This document shows, piece after piece, positions 39,383 to 50,335 of a DNA stretch of 64,000 nucleotides. How positions within the stretch are numbered: the first letter of the stretch is position 1; each line of letters starts with the position of its first letter. The position numbers and the translations under genes were made by a program. The stretch is taken from NCBI RefSeq assembly GCF_000308755.1, contig NZ_BAGF01000069.1:1-64000 (forward strand), read 5' to 3'. The notes under the pieces are model-generated. The model was not told the origin of the DNA and did not search any database. It saw only the letters and a list, made by a program, of their open reading frames with translations. Source of the DNA: Nocardia pneumoniae NBRC 100136 (GTDB lineage: Bacteria; Actinomycetota; Actinomycetes; Mycobacteriales; Mycobacteriaceae).

Positions 39383-41017
39383 TCACGTGTCCATGTGCGG
39401 GTAGCGGTATTCGACCGGGGGAACGAAGGTCTCCTTGATCGTGCGCGGCGCGACCCAGCGCAGCAGGTTCAGCGGCGAGCCCGCCTTGTCGTCGGTGCCG
39501 GAGGCGCGGGCCCCGCCGAACGGCTGCTGGCCCACCACCGCGCCGGTCGGCTTGTCGTTGACGTAGAAGTTTCCCGCCGCGAATCGCAAAGCGGCGTCGG
39601 CCTGTTCGATCGCGTTTCGGTCCTGCGCGAACACCGCGCCGGTCAGGGCGTAGGGTGCGGCAGATTCGACTTCGGCGAGAATCGCGCTGTAGGCGCCGGG
39701 TTCGGCGTCGTCGTAGACGTACACCGACAGAATCGGCCCGAAGTACTCGGTGGCGAACGATTCGTCGTGCGGGTTGTCGGTCAGCAACACGGTGGGCCGG
39801 ACGAACCAGCCTTCGCTATCGTCATAGCGGCCGCCGACCGGAATGGTGAGACCGGCATCCCGGGCGCGCTCGATGGCCGCCACATTCTTGTCGAACGCAC
39901 GCCGATCGATCAGCGCCCCACCGAAATTCGACAGATCCGCGACATCGCCATAGCTCAGTTGCTCGGCGACGTGCAGGAAGTCGTCGCCCATCGCACGCCA
40001 CACCGACCGCGCGATATAGGCGCGCGAGGCCGCCGAGCATTTCTGGCCTTGATACTCGTAGGCGCCGCGAATCAGGGCGGTGCGCAACGCGTCCGGGTCG
40101 GCGGAGGAGTGCGCGACGATGAAGTCCTTGCCGCCGGTCTCCCCGACCAGACGCGGATAGCCGTGGTAGCGGCCGATATTCGCGCCGACTTGCCGCCACA
40201 GATACTGGAACGTCTTCGCGGAACCGGTGAAGTGGATACCGGCCAGCCGCGGATCGGTCAGCGCCACCTCCGACAGCCGCACACCGTCCCCGGTGACCAT
40301 ATTGATCACGCCGGGCGGCAGCCCCGCCGCCTCCAGCAACCGCATTGTGTAGAAGGCGGACAGGGTCTGGGTGGGCGACGGTTTCCACACGACGGTGTTG
40401 CCCATCAGCGCCGGAGCGGTAGGCAGGTTACCGGCGATCGCCGTGAAATTGAACGGGCTGATGGCGTAGACGAACCCCTCGAGCGGCCGGTAGTCCATCC
40501 GGTTCCACATCCCGGCGCTGGACTGCGGCTGCTGCGCGAGGATGCCGCGCGCGAAGGCCACGTTGAACCGCCAGAAGTCGACCAATTCGCACGGCGCGTC
40601 GATCTCGGCCTGCTGCGCCGATTTCGACTGCCCGAGCATGGTGGCCGCCGCGAGAGTTTCCCGCCAAGGGCCTGCCAACAGGTCGGCCGCGCGCAACAGC
40701 ACCGCGGCGCGTTCCTCGAACGGCAGCGCCCGCCAACCGGGGGCGGCCGCCATCGCGGCGTCGATGGCTCCGTGTGCTTCCGAATGCGTGGTGTCGGTGT
40801 AGGTCCCCAGCACGTGTCGGTGCCGATGCGGCGCGACGATGTCGTGCCGTTCGCCGATGCCCGGCCGGTGCTTGCCGCCGATCACCAGCGGCACGTCGAC
40901 GGGCTCGGCGGACAACTCGGCCAGTTTGCCGAGCAATAGCTCTCGTTCCAGGGTGGCCGGGGCGTAGGAGTGCACCGGCTCATTGCTCGGCGTGGGGACA
41001 ACCGTGACAGCGTCCAT
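39383..41017 (-). CDS. pruA: L-glutamate gamma-semialdehyde (P5C) dehydrogenase
   Basis: 544 residues, the length of the stand-alone actinobacterial enzyme. Aldehyde dehydrogenase motifs: YAISPFNFTAIAGNLPTAPALMGNTVVWKPSPTQTLSAFYTM, HFTGSAKTF, LVGETGGKDF (general base) and GAYEYQGQKCSAASRAYI with the nucleophilic Cys; C-terminal NFYVNDKPTGAVVGQQPFGGARASGTDDK. It oxidises glutamate semialdehyde to glutamate with NAD in proline catabolism. No proline dehydrogenase gene lies next to it here, unlike in mycobacteria. TAGCCT ends 5 nt before the ATG. Confidence 0.95.
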   Translation of the reverse strand: MDAVTVVPTPSNEPVHSYAPATLERELLLGKLAELSAEPVDVPLVIGGKHRPGIGERHDIVAPHRHRHVLGTYTDTTHSEAHGAIDAAMAAAPGWRALPFEERAAVLLRAADLLAGPWRETLAAATMLGQSKSAQQAEIDAPCELVDFWRFNVAFARGILAQQPQSSAGMWNRMDYRPLEGFVYAISPFNFTAIAGNLPTAPALMGNTVVWKPSPTQTLSAFYTMRLLEAAGLPPGVINMVTGDGVRLSEVALTDPRLAGIHFTGSAKTFQYLWRQVGANIGRYHGYPRLVGETGGKDFIVAHSSADPDALRTALIRGAYEYQGQKCSAASRAYIARSVWRAMGDDFLHVAEQLSYGDVADLSNFGGALIDRRAFDKNVAAIERARDAGLTIPVGGRYDDSEGWFVRPTVLLTDNPHDESFATEYFGPILSVYVYDDAEPGAYSAILAEVESAAPYALTGAVFAQDRNAIEQADAALRFAAGNFYVNDKPTGAVVGQQPFGGARASGTDDKAGSPLNLLRWVAPRTIKETFVPPVEYRYPHMDT

Positions 41018-41022
41018 ACTTC

Positions 41023-41028
41023 AGGCTA
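41023..41028 (-). promoter_or_regulatory. Leaderless-type -10 (TAGCCT) for pruA
   Basis: On the minus strand TAGCCT ends 5 nt before ATG 41017, the shortest spacing in this set. Confidence 0.4.
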
Positions 41029-41151
41029 GCTCTCCCGGCCCGACGCGCGCGGCCGCCGACACACCGGTTTCGACCGGCCCGACCATCTCTCGCGACAGCG
41101 GTTGCCGCGCAGGGGCGGCGTTCCCAGACCGGTTTCGTCCAGCCGCGAGCG

Positions 41152-41461
41152 TCAGCCCGCGGCGTGCTGTTCCGTCACCGCGGCGATGCGCTCGTCAGCG
41201 GCGATCAGCGCGATCCGCACGTGCTCTGCCCGTGTACATGCGTTCGGCCGCAGCGGCAACCCGCTCGCCGATCGCGATCAGCGCGATCCGCAACCGCCCA
41301 ACCTCAGCCCGCGGTGAGACGTTCGGCCGCAGCGGCAACCCGCTCGCCGATCGCGATCAGCGCGATCCGCAACCGCCCAACCTCAGCCCGCGGTGAGACG
41401 TTCGGCGGCCGCGGCGACGCGCTCGTCGGTGGCGGTCAGCGCGATCCGCACGTGCTCGGCG
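41152..41461 (-). repeat. Four tandem copies of the dapC 3' end (79 bp unit)
   Basis: Units start at 41152 (73 bp, diverged), 41225 (79 bp), 41304 (79 bp) and 41383, the last being the end of dapC itself. Positions 41242-41303 equal 41321-41382 exactly, and 41304-41320 equal 41383-41399. In gene orientation the copy at 41304-41382 still encodes ERVAAAAERLTAG plus TGA, the same final residues and stop as dapC. The gap 41029-41382 holds these repeats and no other gene. Confidence 0.85.
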
Positions 41462-42504
41462 GCGGCGGGGCCGTAGAAGTCGCCGGGCGCGGCGAGGATG
41501 CCGCGGTCGGCCAGCCAGTCCAGCGTGGTGCGGCACGGCTCGCCGCGCGTCGACCACAGATACAGGCCCGCCTCCGAGTGATCGATCCGGAAACCGGCCT
41601 CCAGCAGCGCCTTTCGCAACACTTCGCGGCGCGCCCGGTACCGCTCGCGCTGCTGCGCCTCGTGGGCGTCGTCGCTCAGCGCGGCCGTCATCGCGGCCTG
41701 GATCGGGAAGGGCACCATCATGCCCGCGTGCTTGCGCACCTCGAGCAGCTCGGCCACCAGGGTCGGGTCGCCCGCCACGAATCCGGCGCGGTAACTGGCC
41801 AGGTTGGAGGTCTTGGACAGCGAATGCAACGCGAGCAGGTTGGTGTGATCGCCGTCGCACACCTCGGGGTCGAGCAGCGAGACCGCGCGACCCTCCCAGG
41901 CCAGTCCCAGGTAACACTCGTCGGAGGCGACGATCGCGCCGCGTTCACGCGCGAACGCCACCACCTTGCGCAGGTGATCGACACCGAGTACCCGGCCGGT
42001 CGGGTTGGACGGCGAGTTCACGTAGATCAGCGCGGGCGTCTGCGGACCCAGCCGGGTCAGCCCGTCTGCGCGCAGCACCTGCGCGCCCGCCAGCAGCGCG
42101 CCGACCTCGTAGGTGGGGTAGGCGACCTCAGGGACGACCACCAGGTCGCCGGGGCCGAGACCGAGCAGCCGGGGAAGCCCGGCGATCAGTTCCTTGGTGC
42201 CGATCGCGGGCAGCACCGCCGCCGGATCGAGACCGGTGATCCCATAGCGCCGCTTCAGCGCGTCGACCGCGGCCGCGCGGAGCTCTGGGGTGCCGTGCGT
42301 GGTCGGGTATCCGGGCACTTCGGCGACCGAATTCAGCGCCGCGCGGATCAGCGGATCGACCGGGTCGACGGGGGTGCCGACGGACAGATCGACGATCCCG
42401 CCGGGATGAGCGGCCGCCTTCAGCTTGACCGAAGCGATGGTGTCCCAGGGAAAATCGGGCAGCCGACCACTGACCCGGCCACGCGGTGACACGTCAGATC
42501 TCAC
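41383..42504 (-). CDS. dapC: Succinyldiaminopimelate transaminase
   Basis: 373 residues from GTG 42504, which overlaps the fdxC stop (GTGA); a second GTG at 42492 is possible. It is a fold-type I PLP aminotransferase: GIVDLSVGTPVDPVDPLIRAAL, IGTKELIAGLPRLLGL, YVNSPSNPTG, the LHSLSKTSNLASYRAGFV lysine region, and APGDFYGPAAAEHVRIALTATDERV. It converts N-succinyl-2-amino-6-ketopimelate to succinyl-DAP between DapD and DapE. The fdxC-dapC pairing is as in mycobacteria (Rv1177-Rv1178, from memory). The 3' end is repeated in tandem downstream. Confidence 0.93.
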   Translation of the reverse strand: MRSDVSPRGRVSGRLPDFPWDTIASVKLKAAAHPGGIVDLSVGTPVDPVDPLIRAALNSVAEVPGYPTTHGTPELRAAAVDALKRRYGITGLDPAAVLPAIGTKELIAGLPRLLGLGPGDLVVVPEVAYPTYEVGALLAGAQVLRADGLTRLGPQTPALIYVNSPSNPTGRVLGVDHLRKVVAFARERGAIVASDECYLGLAWEGRAVSLLDPEVCDGDHTNLLALHSLSKTSNLASYRAGFVAGDPTLVAELLEVRKHAGMMVPFPIQAAMTAALSDDAHEAQQRERYRARREVLRKALLEAGFRIDHSEAGLYLWSTRGEPCRTTLDWLADRGILAAPGDFYGPAAAEHVRIALTATDERVAAAAERLTAG

Positions 42505-42824
42505 TCGCTCGCCATCGGGGGCAGTTCCTTGATGAACGGCGGGTCGTAGTCGACCTTGCCGACCTTCGTCGCGCCTCCGGGTGAACCCAGCTCGTCGAAG
42601 AAATCGACGTTGGCGTTCACGTATCCGCTCCACTGGTCCGGGGTGTCGTCTTCGTAGAAGATCGCCTCCACCGGGCACACCGGCTCACATGCACCACAGT
42701 CCACGCACTCGTCGGGATGGATGTACAGCATGCGACCACCCTCGTAGATGCAGTCAACGGGGCATTCCTCGATGCATGCCTTGTCCTTCACGTCAACGCA
42801 CGGTTCAGCGATGATGTACGGCAC
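42501..42824 (-). CDS. fdxC: Ferredoxin FdxC (7Fe-8S type)
   Basis: 107 residues from GTG 42824, with AGGAG upstream; the longer frame to 42893 adds an unrelated lead. Two cluster-binding patterns: CVDVKDKACIEECPVDCIYEG and CVDCGACEPVCPVEAIFYEDD, the first with the spacing of a 3Fe-4S site. It is an electron carrier for cytochromes P450 and other redox enzymes. It is co-translated with dapC. Confidence 0.95.
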   Translation of the reverse strand: MPYIIAEPCVDVKDKACIEECPVDCIYEGGRMLYIHPDECVDCGACEPVCPVEAIFYEDDTPDQWSGYVNANVDFFDELGSPGGATKVGKVDYDPPFIKELPPMASE

Positions 42825-43031
42825 TGCCGCTCTCCTAGTCTGTCCTCGCCTGCGGGATAGTCCGCCCGGCGAAACCCTATCCCGGCACCCCACGTTACTA
42901 CTGGTCAGCCTGCCCTAACTCAGGGTGGTACGCACTAGATTCTGGGGCCGAGCGACCGGCGCGGTGGCCGGGTCGCCGAGTGCCCCGTCCCCGAGCGGCT
43001 TCGCTCATCACCGCACGCCGCCGATTCGCGT

Positions 43032-45632
<2,601 letters not shown>

Positions 45633-45854
45633 GCGCTACACATCCGGAACTGTCTCCCTCCAGTGCTCGAGAGTGAGGCGAAGCGGACCAGCCGCGCTCA
45701 CTGCGGCGCCCGCGCTGCACGCGGGCGCCGTCGAGCGTTGACAACTGCGCGGCGCCCGAGGCTATTCCGGGGTGGCGTCGGCGAGCACCGCGTCGCCGCG
45801 GTCCGCGGACGATTGCCTGCGACAGCGGGTGCGCGATCGTGCAACCATGGCAGC

Positions 45855-46352
45855 ATGTCGCAGTCGCGCACGATCTTGGCCGACCCGGCCTGGCGCCCGA
45901 GCCCGAAGGCGAAGCTCCTGTGGACCGTGCAGGCGGCGCTGGCCTGGGTGATCCCCTTCGCGGCGCTGATCGTGTGGGCGATGCTCGACTCCGCGCACCG
46001 CGGCTGGCAACTCGGCGTCTTCCTGGTCACGGTGGCGCTGGCCGTGCTGAACGTCGGCGTCGTGCCGTGGTGGCGGTACGCCGTGCACCGCTGGGAGGTG
46101 ACCGACGAGGCGGTGTACACCAGGGTCGGCTGGCTCAGCCAGGAGAGCCGGGTGGCGCCGATCTCGCGGGTGCAGACCGTCGACACCGAACGCGGACCCC
46201 TGGAGCGTCTGCTCGGCCTGGCCACGATCACCGTGACCACCGCCTCCTCCGCGGGTGCGGTGCAGATCAGCGCCCTCGATCTGCCGGTCGCCGAAGAGAC
46301 CGTGACGCGGTTGACCCGGATCGCCGCCCAGCACCGCGGGGACGCGACATGA
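45855..46352 (+). CDS. Membrane protein with bacterial PH domain (YdbS-like)
   Basis: 165 residues from ATG 45855. Two helices near residues 20-70 (LLWTVQAALAWVIPFAALIVWAML; GVFLVTVALAVLNVGVVPWWRY) are followed by a bPH2 domain with RWEVTDEAVYTRVGWLSQESRVAPISRVQTVDTERGPLERLLGLATITVTTAS. It pairs with the three-PH-domain protein 67 bp downstream, the YdbS/YdbT arrangement known in Firmicutes and actinobacteria. Role in the envelope is unknown; in Bacillus the pair affects antimicrobial resistance. Confidence 0.85.
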   Translation: MSQSRTILADPAWRPSPKAKLLWTVQAALAWVIPFAALIVWAMLDSAHRGWQLGVFLVTVALAVLNVGVVPWWRYAVHRWEVTDEAVYTRVGWLSQESRVAPISRVQTVDTERGPLERLLGLATITVTTASSAGAVQISALDLPVAEETVTRLTRIAAQHRGDAT

Positions 46353-46419
46353 ACGGGCGACCGGCGAACTCGGACGAGCACTCGCGCGTGGTGGCACGCA
46401 GTGCCACCGAGGGGCGACA

Positions 46420-48033
46420 ATGAGTGACCCCGGCGAGCGAACCGCGAACCCGGACGAGGTGGGCGCCGCGCAGGAGGGCCAGCCGTGGCAGCGGCTCGAC
46501 AAGCGGATGCTGCTGGTCCATCCGATCACCGAAGTCGTGAAGTTCATCCCGGTGCTGGTCGGTTCGGTGATTCTCGGTACGAGCAGCGGCAACCATGTGT
46601 GGAGCATCATCCCGGTGGTGCTGATCGTCGGGTTCGCGCTCACCCGTTGGTTCACAACGACGTACCGGGTCGGACCGACGCACGTCGAGTTGCGCACCGG
46701 GTTGCTGGAGCGCAAGAAATTGTCGGTGCCACGCTCGCGCATCCGGTCGGTGGACATCGAAGCGGATCTGCTGCATCGGGTACTCGGGCTCGTCGTGCTG
46801 GCGATCGGGACGGGGCAGCAGGCGGATTCCGGTGAACAGTTCAAGCTCGACGCCTTGGACGCGCGCGTCGTGCCGCCGTTGCGCGCCGCGCTGCTCGCGC
46901 ACACGGCGGGCGAGGTCGAGGAACCAAAAGTACTGCCGGAGAACACATCCGCCGGTTTCGCCACGATCCGAACGCCCAAGCGCGAGATCGGGCATTGGCG
47001 TCCGGCATGGGTCCGGTACGCCCCGCTGTCGCTGACCGGGTTCGCGATCGTCGCCCCGATCGTTGGCGTCGCGTTCCAGTACGGACTCGGCGAGATCGTG
47101 TTCCGGTCGGACGCGGTGCACGATGTGGAAGACGGCGGCGCGCTCGCACTGGCGCTCGCCGGGGCCGCGCTGCTGTGCGCCGTCGTCCTCGTGGTCAGCG
47201 CCGCCGCGTGCGCGCACTACCTGACCACCTATTTCGGGCTGCGCGTCAGCGATGACGGCAAGACCTTGCAGTTGCGCCACGGCCTGTTCACCACGCGGCA
47301 GATCACCCTCGATCTGGCCCGGCTGCGCGGGGCGACGGTGAAGGAACCGCTGCTGCTGCGCTTGGCGGGCGGCGCCGAGCTCGAGGCGATCATGACCGGC
47401 GAGAATCCGCGGCAGAAGATCCTGCCGCAGGCGCCGCGCCGCGCGGTCGAGCACACCCTGAGTCATCTGCTCGCCCCGGACGAGCTGCGCGACAACGATA
47501 TTCCCGCACCGGCGGATGCGATTCCCAGTGGCGCCGGGGCATCGGACGCCGGTCCGGCGCCGGGCAGCGCGCCGCTGATCGCGCACGGCCCGGCCGCACG
47601 GCGTCGCAGGTACACCCGCGCACTCGCCCCGGTCGCTTTCCTCGCCGTCGTGCTGGCCTACCTCGCTCTTGCCGGGGCGGGTTATTCGCCGTGGTGGTGG
47701 TTGCTGCACGGCCTCGCCGTTCCGGTGGCGCTCGCAGTGGCGGAAGACCGCTACCGCGGCCTCGGCCACGCCGTGCTTCCCCGCACGGCCACCAGCCCGG
47801 CCTGGCTGATCACCCGCTCCGGATCGCTGGACCGGGACCGGGACTGCCTGGAGGCGCCCGGCGTGATCGGCTGGACCGTGCGTCAGACCTTCTTCCAGCG
47901 CCGCGCCGGAGTCGCCACGGTGGTCGCGGCGACCGCGGCGGGCAAGAAGCGCTACGCGGTGGTCGACATCCCGATCGACCAGGCATGGGAGCTCATCGAG
48001 GCCGTCACACCGGGGCGGCTCGGCATACGCTGA
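46420..48033 (+). CDS. Multi-PH-domain membrane protein (YdbT-like)
   Basis: 537 residues. Three bPH2 units alternate with membrane helices: VGPTHVELRTGLLERKKLSVPRSRIRSVDIEADLLHRVLGLVVLAIGT; YFGLRVSDDGKTLQLRHGLFTTRQITLDLARLRGATVKEPLLLRL; and WLITRSGSLDRDRDCLEAPGVIGWTVRQTFFQRRAGVATVVAATAAG. The second and third follow helices such as LSLTGFAIVAPIVGVAF and APVAFLAVVLAYLALAGAGY. It forms an operon with the single-PH gene upstream. Its molecular role is not known. Confidence 0.85.
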   Translation: MSDPGERTANPDEVGAAQEGQPWQRLDKRMLLVHPITEVVKFIPVLVGSVILGTSSGNHVWSIIPVVLIVGFALTRWFTTTYRVGPTHVELRTGLLERKKLSVPRSRIRSVDIEADLLHRVLGLVVLAIGTGQQADSGEQFKLDALDARVVPPLRAALLAHTAGEVEEPKVLPENTSAGFATIRTPKREIGHWRPAWVRYAPLSLTGFAIVAPIVGVAFQYGLGEIVFRSDAVHDVEDGGALALALAGAALLCAVVLVVSAAACAHYLTTYFGLRVSDDGKTLQLRHGLFTTRQITLDLARLRGATVKEPLLLRLAGGAELEAIMTGENPRQKILPQAPRRAVEHTLSHLLAPDELRDNDIPAPADAIPSGAGASDAGPAPGSAPLIAHGPAARRRRYTRALAPVAFLAVVLAYLALAGAGYSPWWWLLHGLAVPVALAVAEDRYRGLGHAVLPRTATSPAWLITRSGSLDRDRDCLEAPGVIGWTVRQTFFQRRAGVATVVAATAAGKKRYAVVDIPIDQAWELIEAVTPGRLGIR

Positions 48034-48065
48034 CCCGCACCCCTGGCGGTCGGGCTTCCCTGAGT

Positions 48066-48494
48066 TCAGCGCGGACGGAAGACGTGGGCGTTCATCTGGA
48101 AGTAGATGTAGGCCAGCGGCGGGAGCAATCCGCCGAACAGCAGCAGCGCGGTGCGCCAATCGCTGCCGAGCAGGATGTCGCCGCCCGGGCCGACGCTCGC
48201 GCAGACCAGGAATCCGAGCGCCCACGCGGCCAGCGGAAGCCCCATGGCGGCGGTGCGCGGGGTGAGCGTCCGCACGCCCGCGACGAGCAGCACGTTCACC
48301 GCACCGGCCAGGACAGCGGTGATCGGAAACGCGGTGGCTCCCAGATAGGTCGGCAGATACAACACCTCGATCGACAAGGTGAGCAGGCCGTCCAGGACCA
48401 GGACAACGAGGATCACCTGGGCCAGGACGCGGCCGACCGCGAGACGAGCGGCGCCGGATGCGGCGGGAGCCTGATCGTCGACTTTCGTCGTCAC
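48066..48494 (-). CDS. Four-helix membrane protein (Rv1171-like)
   Basis: 142 residues from GTG 48494, overlapping the stop of the 52-residue gene (GTGA). Four hydrophobic helices: LAQVILVVLVLDGLLTLSIEVL; AFPITAVLAGAVNVLLVAGV; AMGLPLAAWALGFLVCASVGPG; ALLLFGGLLPPLAYIYFQM. It matches the size and neighbourhood (near mshB) of Rv1171. No functional motif is visible. Confidence 0.75.
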   Translation of the reverse strand: MTTKVDDQAPAASGAARLAVGRVLAQVILVVLVLDGLLTLSIEVLYLPTYLGATAFPITAVLAGAVNVLLVAGVRTLTPRTAAMGLPLAAWALGFLVCASVGPGGDILLGSDWRTALLLFGGLLPPLAYIYFQMNAHVFRPR

Positions 48495-48649
48495 GGCACC
48501 GGCGGATAACCGAGGAGGGTCAACAGGTGGCTCTGCATGTCGACAAACGCGTACAGCACCGTCATATACAGGTCGTGTTGTTCCTGCCAGTGCGGCTTCA
48601 TGCTGTCGACGAACGCCGCGATCGCGTTCTGGAGCTCCCAGTTGTACAT
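48491..48649 (-). CDS. Unannotated 52-residue protein coupled to the Rv1171-like gene
   Basis: The minus-strand frame from ATG 48649 encodes MYNWELQNAIAAFVDSMKPH then WQEQHDLYMTVLYAFVDMQS and ends HLLTLLGYPPVP. Its stop overlaps the next GTG by 4 bp, so the two are translationally coupled. TAGACT lies 7 nt before the ATG, matching the leaderless pattern. The peptide is acidic, helical and aromatic-rich, without a membrane helix. It may be a cytosolic partner of the four-helix protein. Family unknown to me. Confidence 0.65.
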   Translation of the reverse strand: MYNWELQNAIAAFVDSMKPHWQEQHDLYMTVLYAFVDMQSHLLTLLGYPPVP

Positions 48650-48656
48650 ACTGCCG

Positions 48657-48662
48657 AGTCTA
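48657..48662 (-). promoter_or_regulatory. Leaderless-type -10 (TAGACT) for the 52-residue gene
   Basis: On the minus strand TAGACT ends 7 nt before ATG 48649, with no ribosome-binding site. Confidence 0.5.
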
Positions 48663-48685
48663 TTCTGGTGTTCCCGCGCGCATGA

Positions 48686-50155
48686 TCAATTCTCGCCGTC
48701 CAGCGGGAGGTTCGCGACCACCGGGAAGGCGCCGGTGTGCCCCTCGCGCCCCGCCGCGATGGCGAGCACCCGCTTGCGGGCGGCGAACCAGCCGACGACC
48801 AGCGCGGGGATGATCAGGGCGAGGGTCGCGACCGTCCAGGTCCCGACGGGATAGTCGAATCCGGTGAGCACGACGACCAAGACCAGGAACACCAGCGTGA
48901 GCAGCCCGGTGTAGGGCGCTCCGAACATGCGGAACGCCGGACGCTCTATGCGCCCCTGCGTGGACCAGCGCCACAGTCGCAGCTGGCACAGAACGATGGT
49001 GGCCCATGACGCGACGATGCCCAACGAGGCCATGTTGAGCACGATCTCGAAGGCGCGGTCCGGGACGACGCCGTTGATGGCGATGCCGACCAGCGCGATC
49101 AGGCTGGTGAGCAGGATGCCGCCGTAGGGAACGCCATTGCGGCCCATCACGCCGGTGAATTTCGGCGCGCTTCCGTTCATCGACATCGAGCGCAGGATGC
49201 GTCCGGTGGAGTACAGCCCGGCGTTCAGGCTGGAGAACGCCGCGGTCAGCACCACGAGATTCATCACGCTGCCGATGCCGGGGACGCCGAGCATGGTGAA
49301 GAAGGTCACGAACGGACTCTCCTTGGCGGTGTAGTGCGTGTACGGCAGCAGCAGCCCCAACAGCACCAGCGAACCGACGTAGAAGACCGCGATCCGGGCG
49401 ATCACCGAGTTGATGGCACGCGGCATGACTTCGGCGGGCCGCTCCGTCTCCCCCGCCGCAGTGCCGACCAATTCGACTGCCGCATAGGCGAATACGACGC
49501 CGGACACGACCACGACGAGAGGCAGGAGACCGGTCGGGAAAAGCCCGCCATGGTCGGCGATCACGCTCGGTCCGGTCGGACTGCCCTGCACGGTGAACCG
49601 GCCGATCAAAAAGATCGTGCCGACGATGAGAAATGCGCTGAGCGCGAACACCTTTACCAACGCGGCCCAGAATTCCATTTCGCCGAACCACTTCACCGAG
49701 ATCAGGTTGACGCCCAGCACGAGGACCAGCGCGACGAGCGCCAGCACCCACTGCGGAATATGGGTGAATCCGGACCAGTAGTGAAAATACTGCGCGATCG
49801 CCGTGGTGTCGGCGATGCCGGTCATCGACCAGTTCAGAAAGTACATCCAGCCCGCGACGAAAGCGGCCTTCTCACCGAAGAACTCACGTGCGTAGGAGAC
49901 GAACGAACCGGACGATGGCCGGTGCAGCACCAACTCGCCGAGCGCGCGCAGGATCAGGAACGCGAAGAAGCCGCATACCCCGTAGACCAGGAACAATCCG
50001 GGTCCGGCACTGGCCAGCCGCCCACCGGCGCCGAGGAACAGGCCGGTGCCGATGGCACCGCCGATCGCGATCATCTGCAGCTGTCGCGGCTTCAGGCTCT
50101 TGTGGTATCCGTGGTCCTCGATAGTGAGGTGGGTCTTGTCGCCGACCGCTGTCAT
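48686..50155 (-). CDS. ansP: Amino acid permease, L-asparagine type (APC superfamily)
   Basis: 489 residues from ATG 50155, with GGAGG upstream; a start at 50233 would add a basic lead. About 12 helices. The N-terminal signature HKSLKPRQLQMIAIGGAIGTGLFLGAGGRLASAGPGLFLVYG and LGELVLHRPSSGSFVSYAREFFGEKAAFVAGWMYFLNWSMTGIADTTAIAQYFHYW are those of the amino acid-polyamine-organocation family and are closest, in my memory, to mycobacterial AnsP1/AnsP2 asparagine permeases. Asparagine is the likely substrate, but GABA or D-Ala/Ser transport cannot be excluded. Confidence 0.82.
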   Translation of the reverse strand: MTAVGDKTHLTIEDHGYHKSLKPRQLQMIAIGGAIGTGLFLGAGGRLASAGPGLFLVYGVCGFFAFLILRALGELVLHRPSSGSFVSYAREFFGEKAAFVAGWMYFLNWSMTGIADTTAIAQYFHYWSGFTHIPQWVLALVALVLVLGVNLISVKWFGEMEFWAALVKVFALSAFLIVGTIFLIGRFTVQGSPTGPSVIADHGGLFPTGLLPLVVVVSGVVFAYAAVELVGTAAGETERPAEVMPRAINSVIARIAVFYVGSLVLLGLLLPYTHYTAKESPFVTFFTMLGVPGIGSVMNLVVLTAAFSSLNAGLYSTGRILRSMSMNGSAPKFTGVMGRNGVPYGGILLTSLIALVGIAINGVVPDRAFEIVLNMASLGIVASWATIVLCQLRLWRWSTQGRIERPAFRMFGAPYTGLLTLVFLVLVVVLTGFDYPVGTWTVATLALIIPALVVGWFAARKRVLAIAAGREGHTGAFPVVANLPLDGEN

Positions 50156-50335
50156 GAAACGCCGGATCCTCCATGTCGCTGTCCCGGAAATCACCGGAAC
50201 GGTACCCGGCGCACGAATAGCCCGCGCGGGCACCCTCCAGCGATGAGAAATCGCCGTGGCGGAGGTTTTCCGGACCGGAGGGCGGATTATGCGAAATGTG
50301 CGGAAATCAGCGGTGTTTTGCCCGCCTGGATTCCG

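Noticed and set aside
41152..41461. CRISPR array as an explanation for the dapC repeats
   Set aside because: Units are contiguous without unique spacers, contain coding sequence of dapC, and no cas gene is present.
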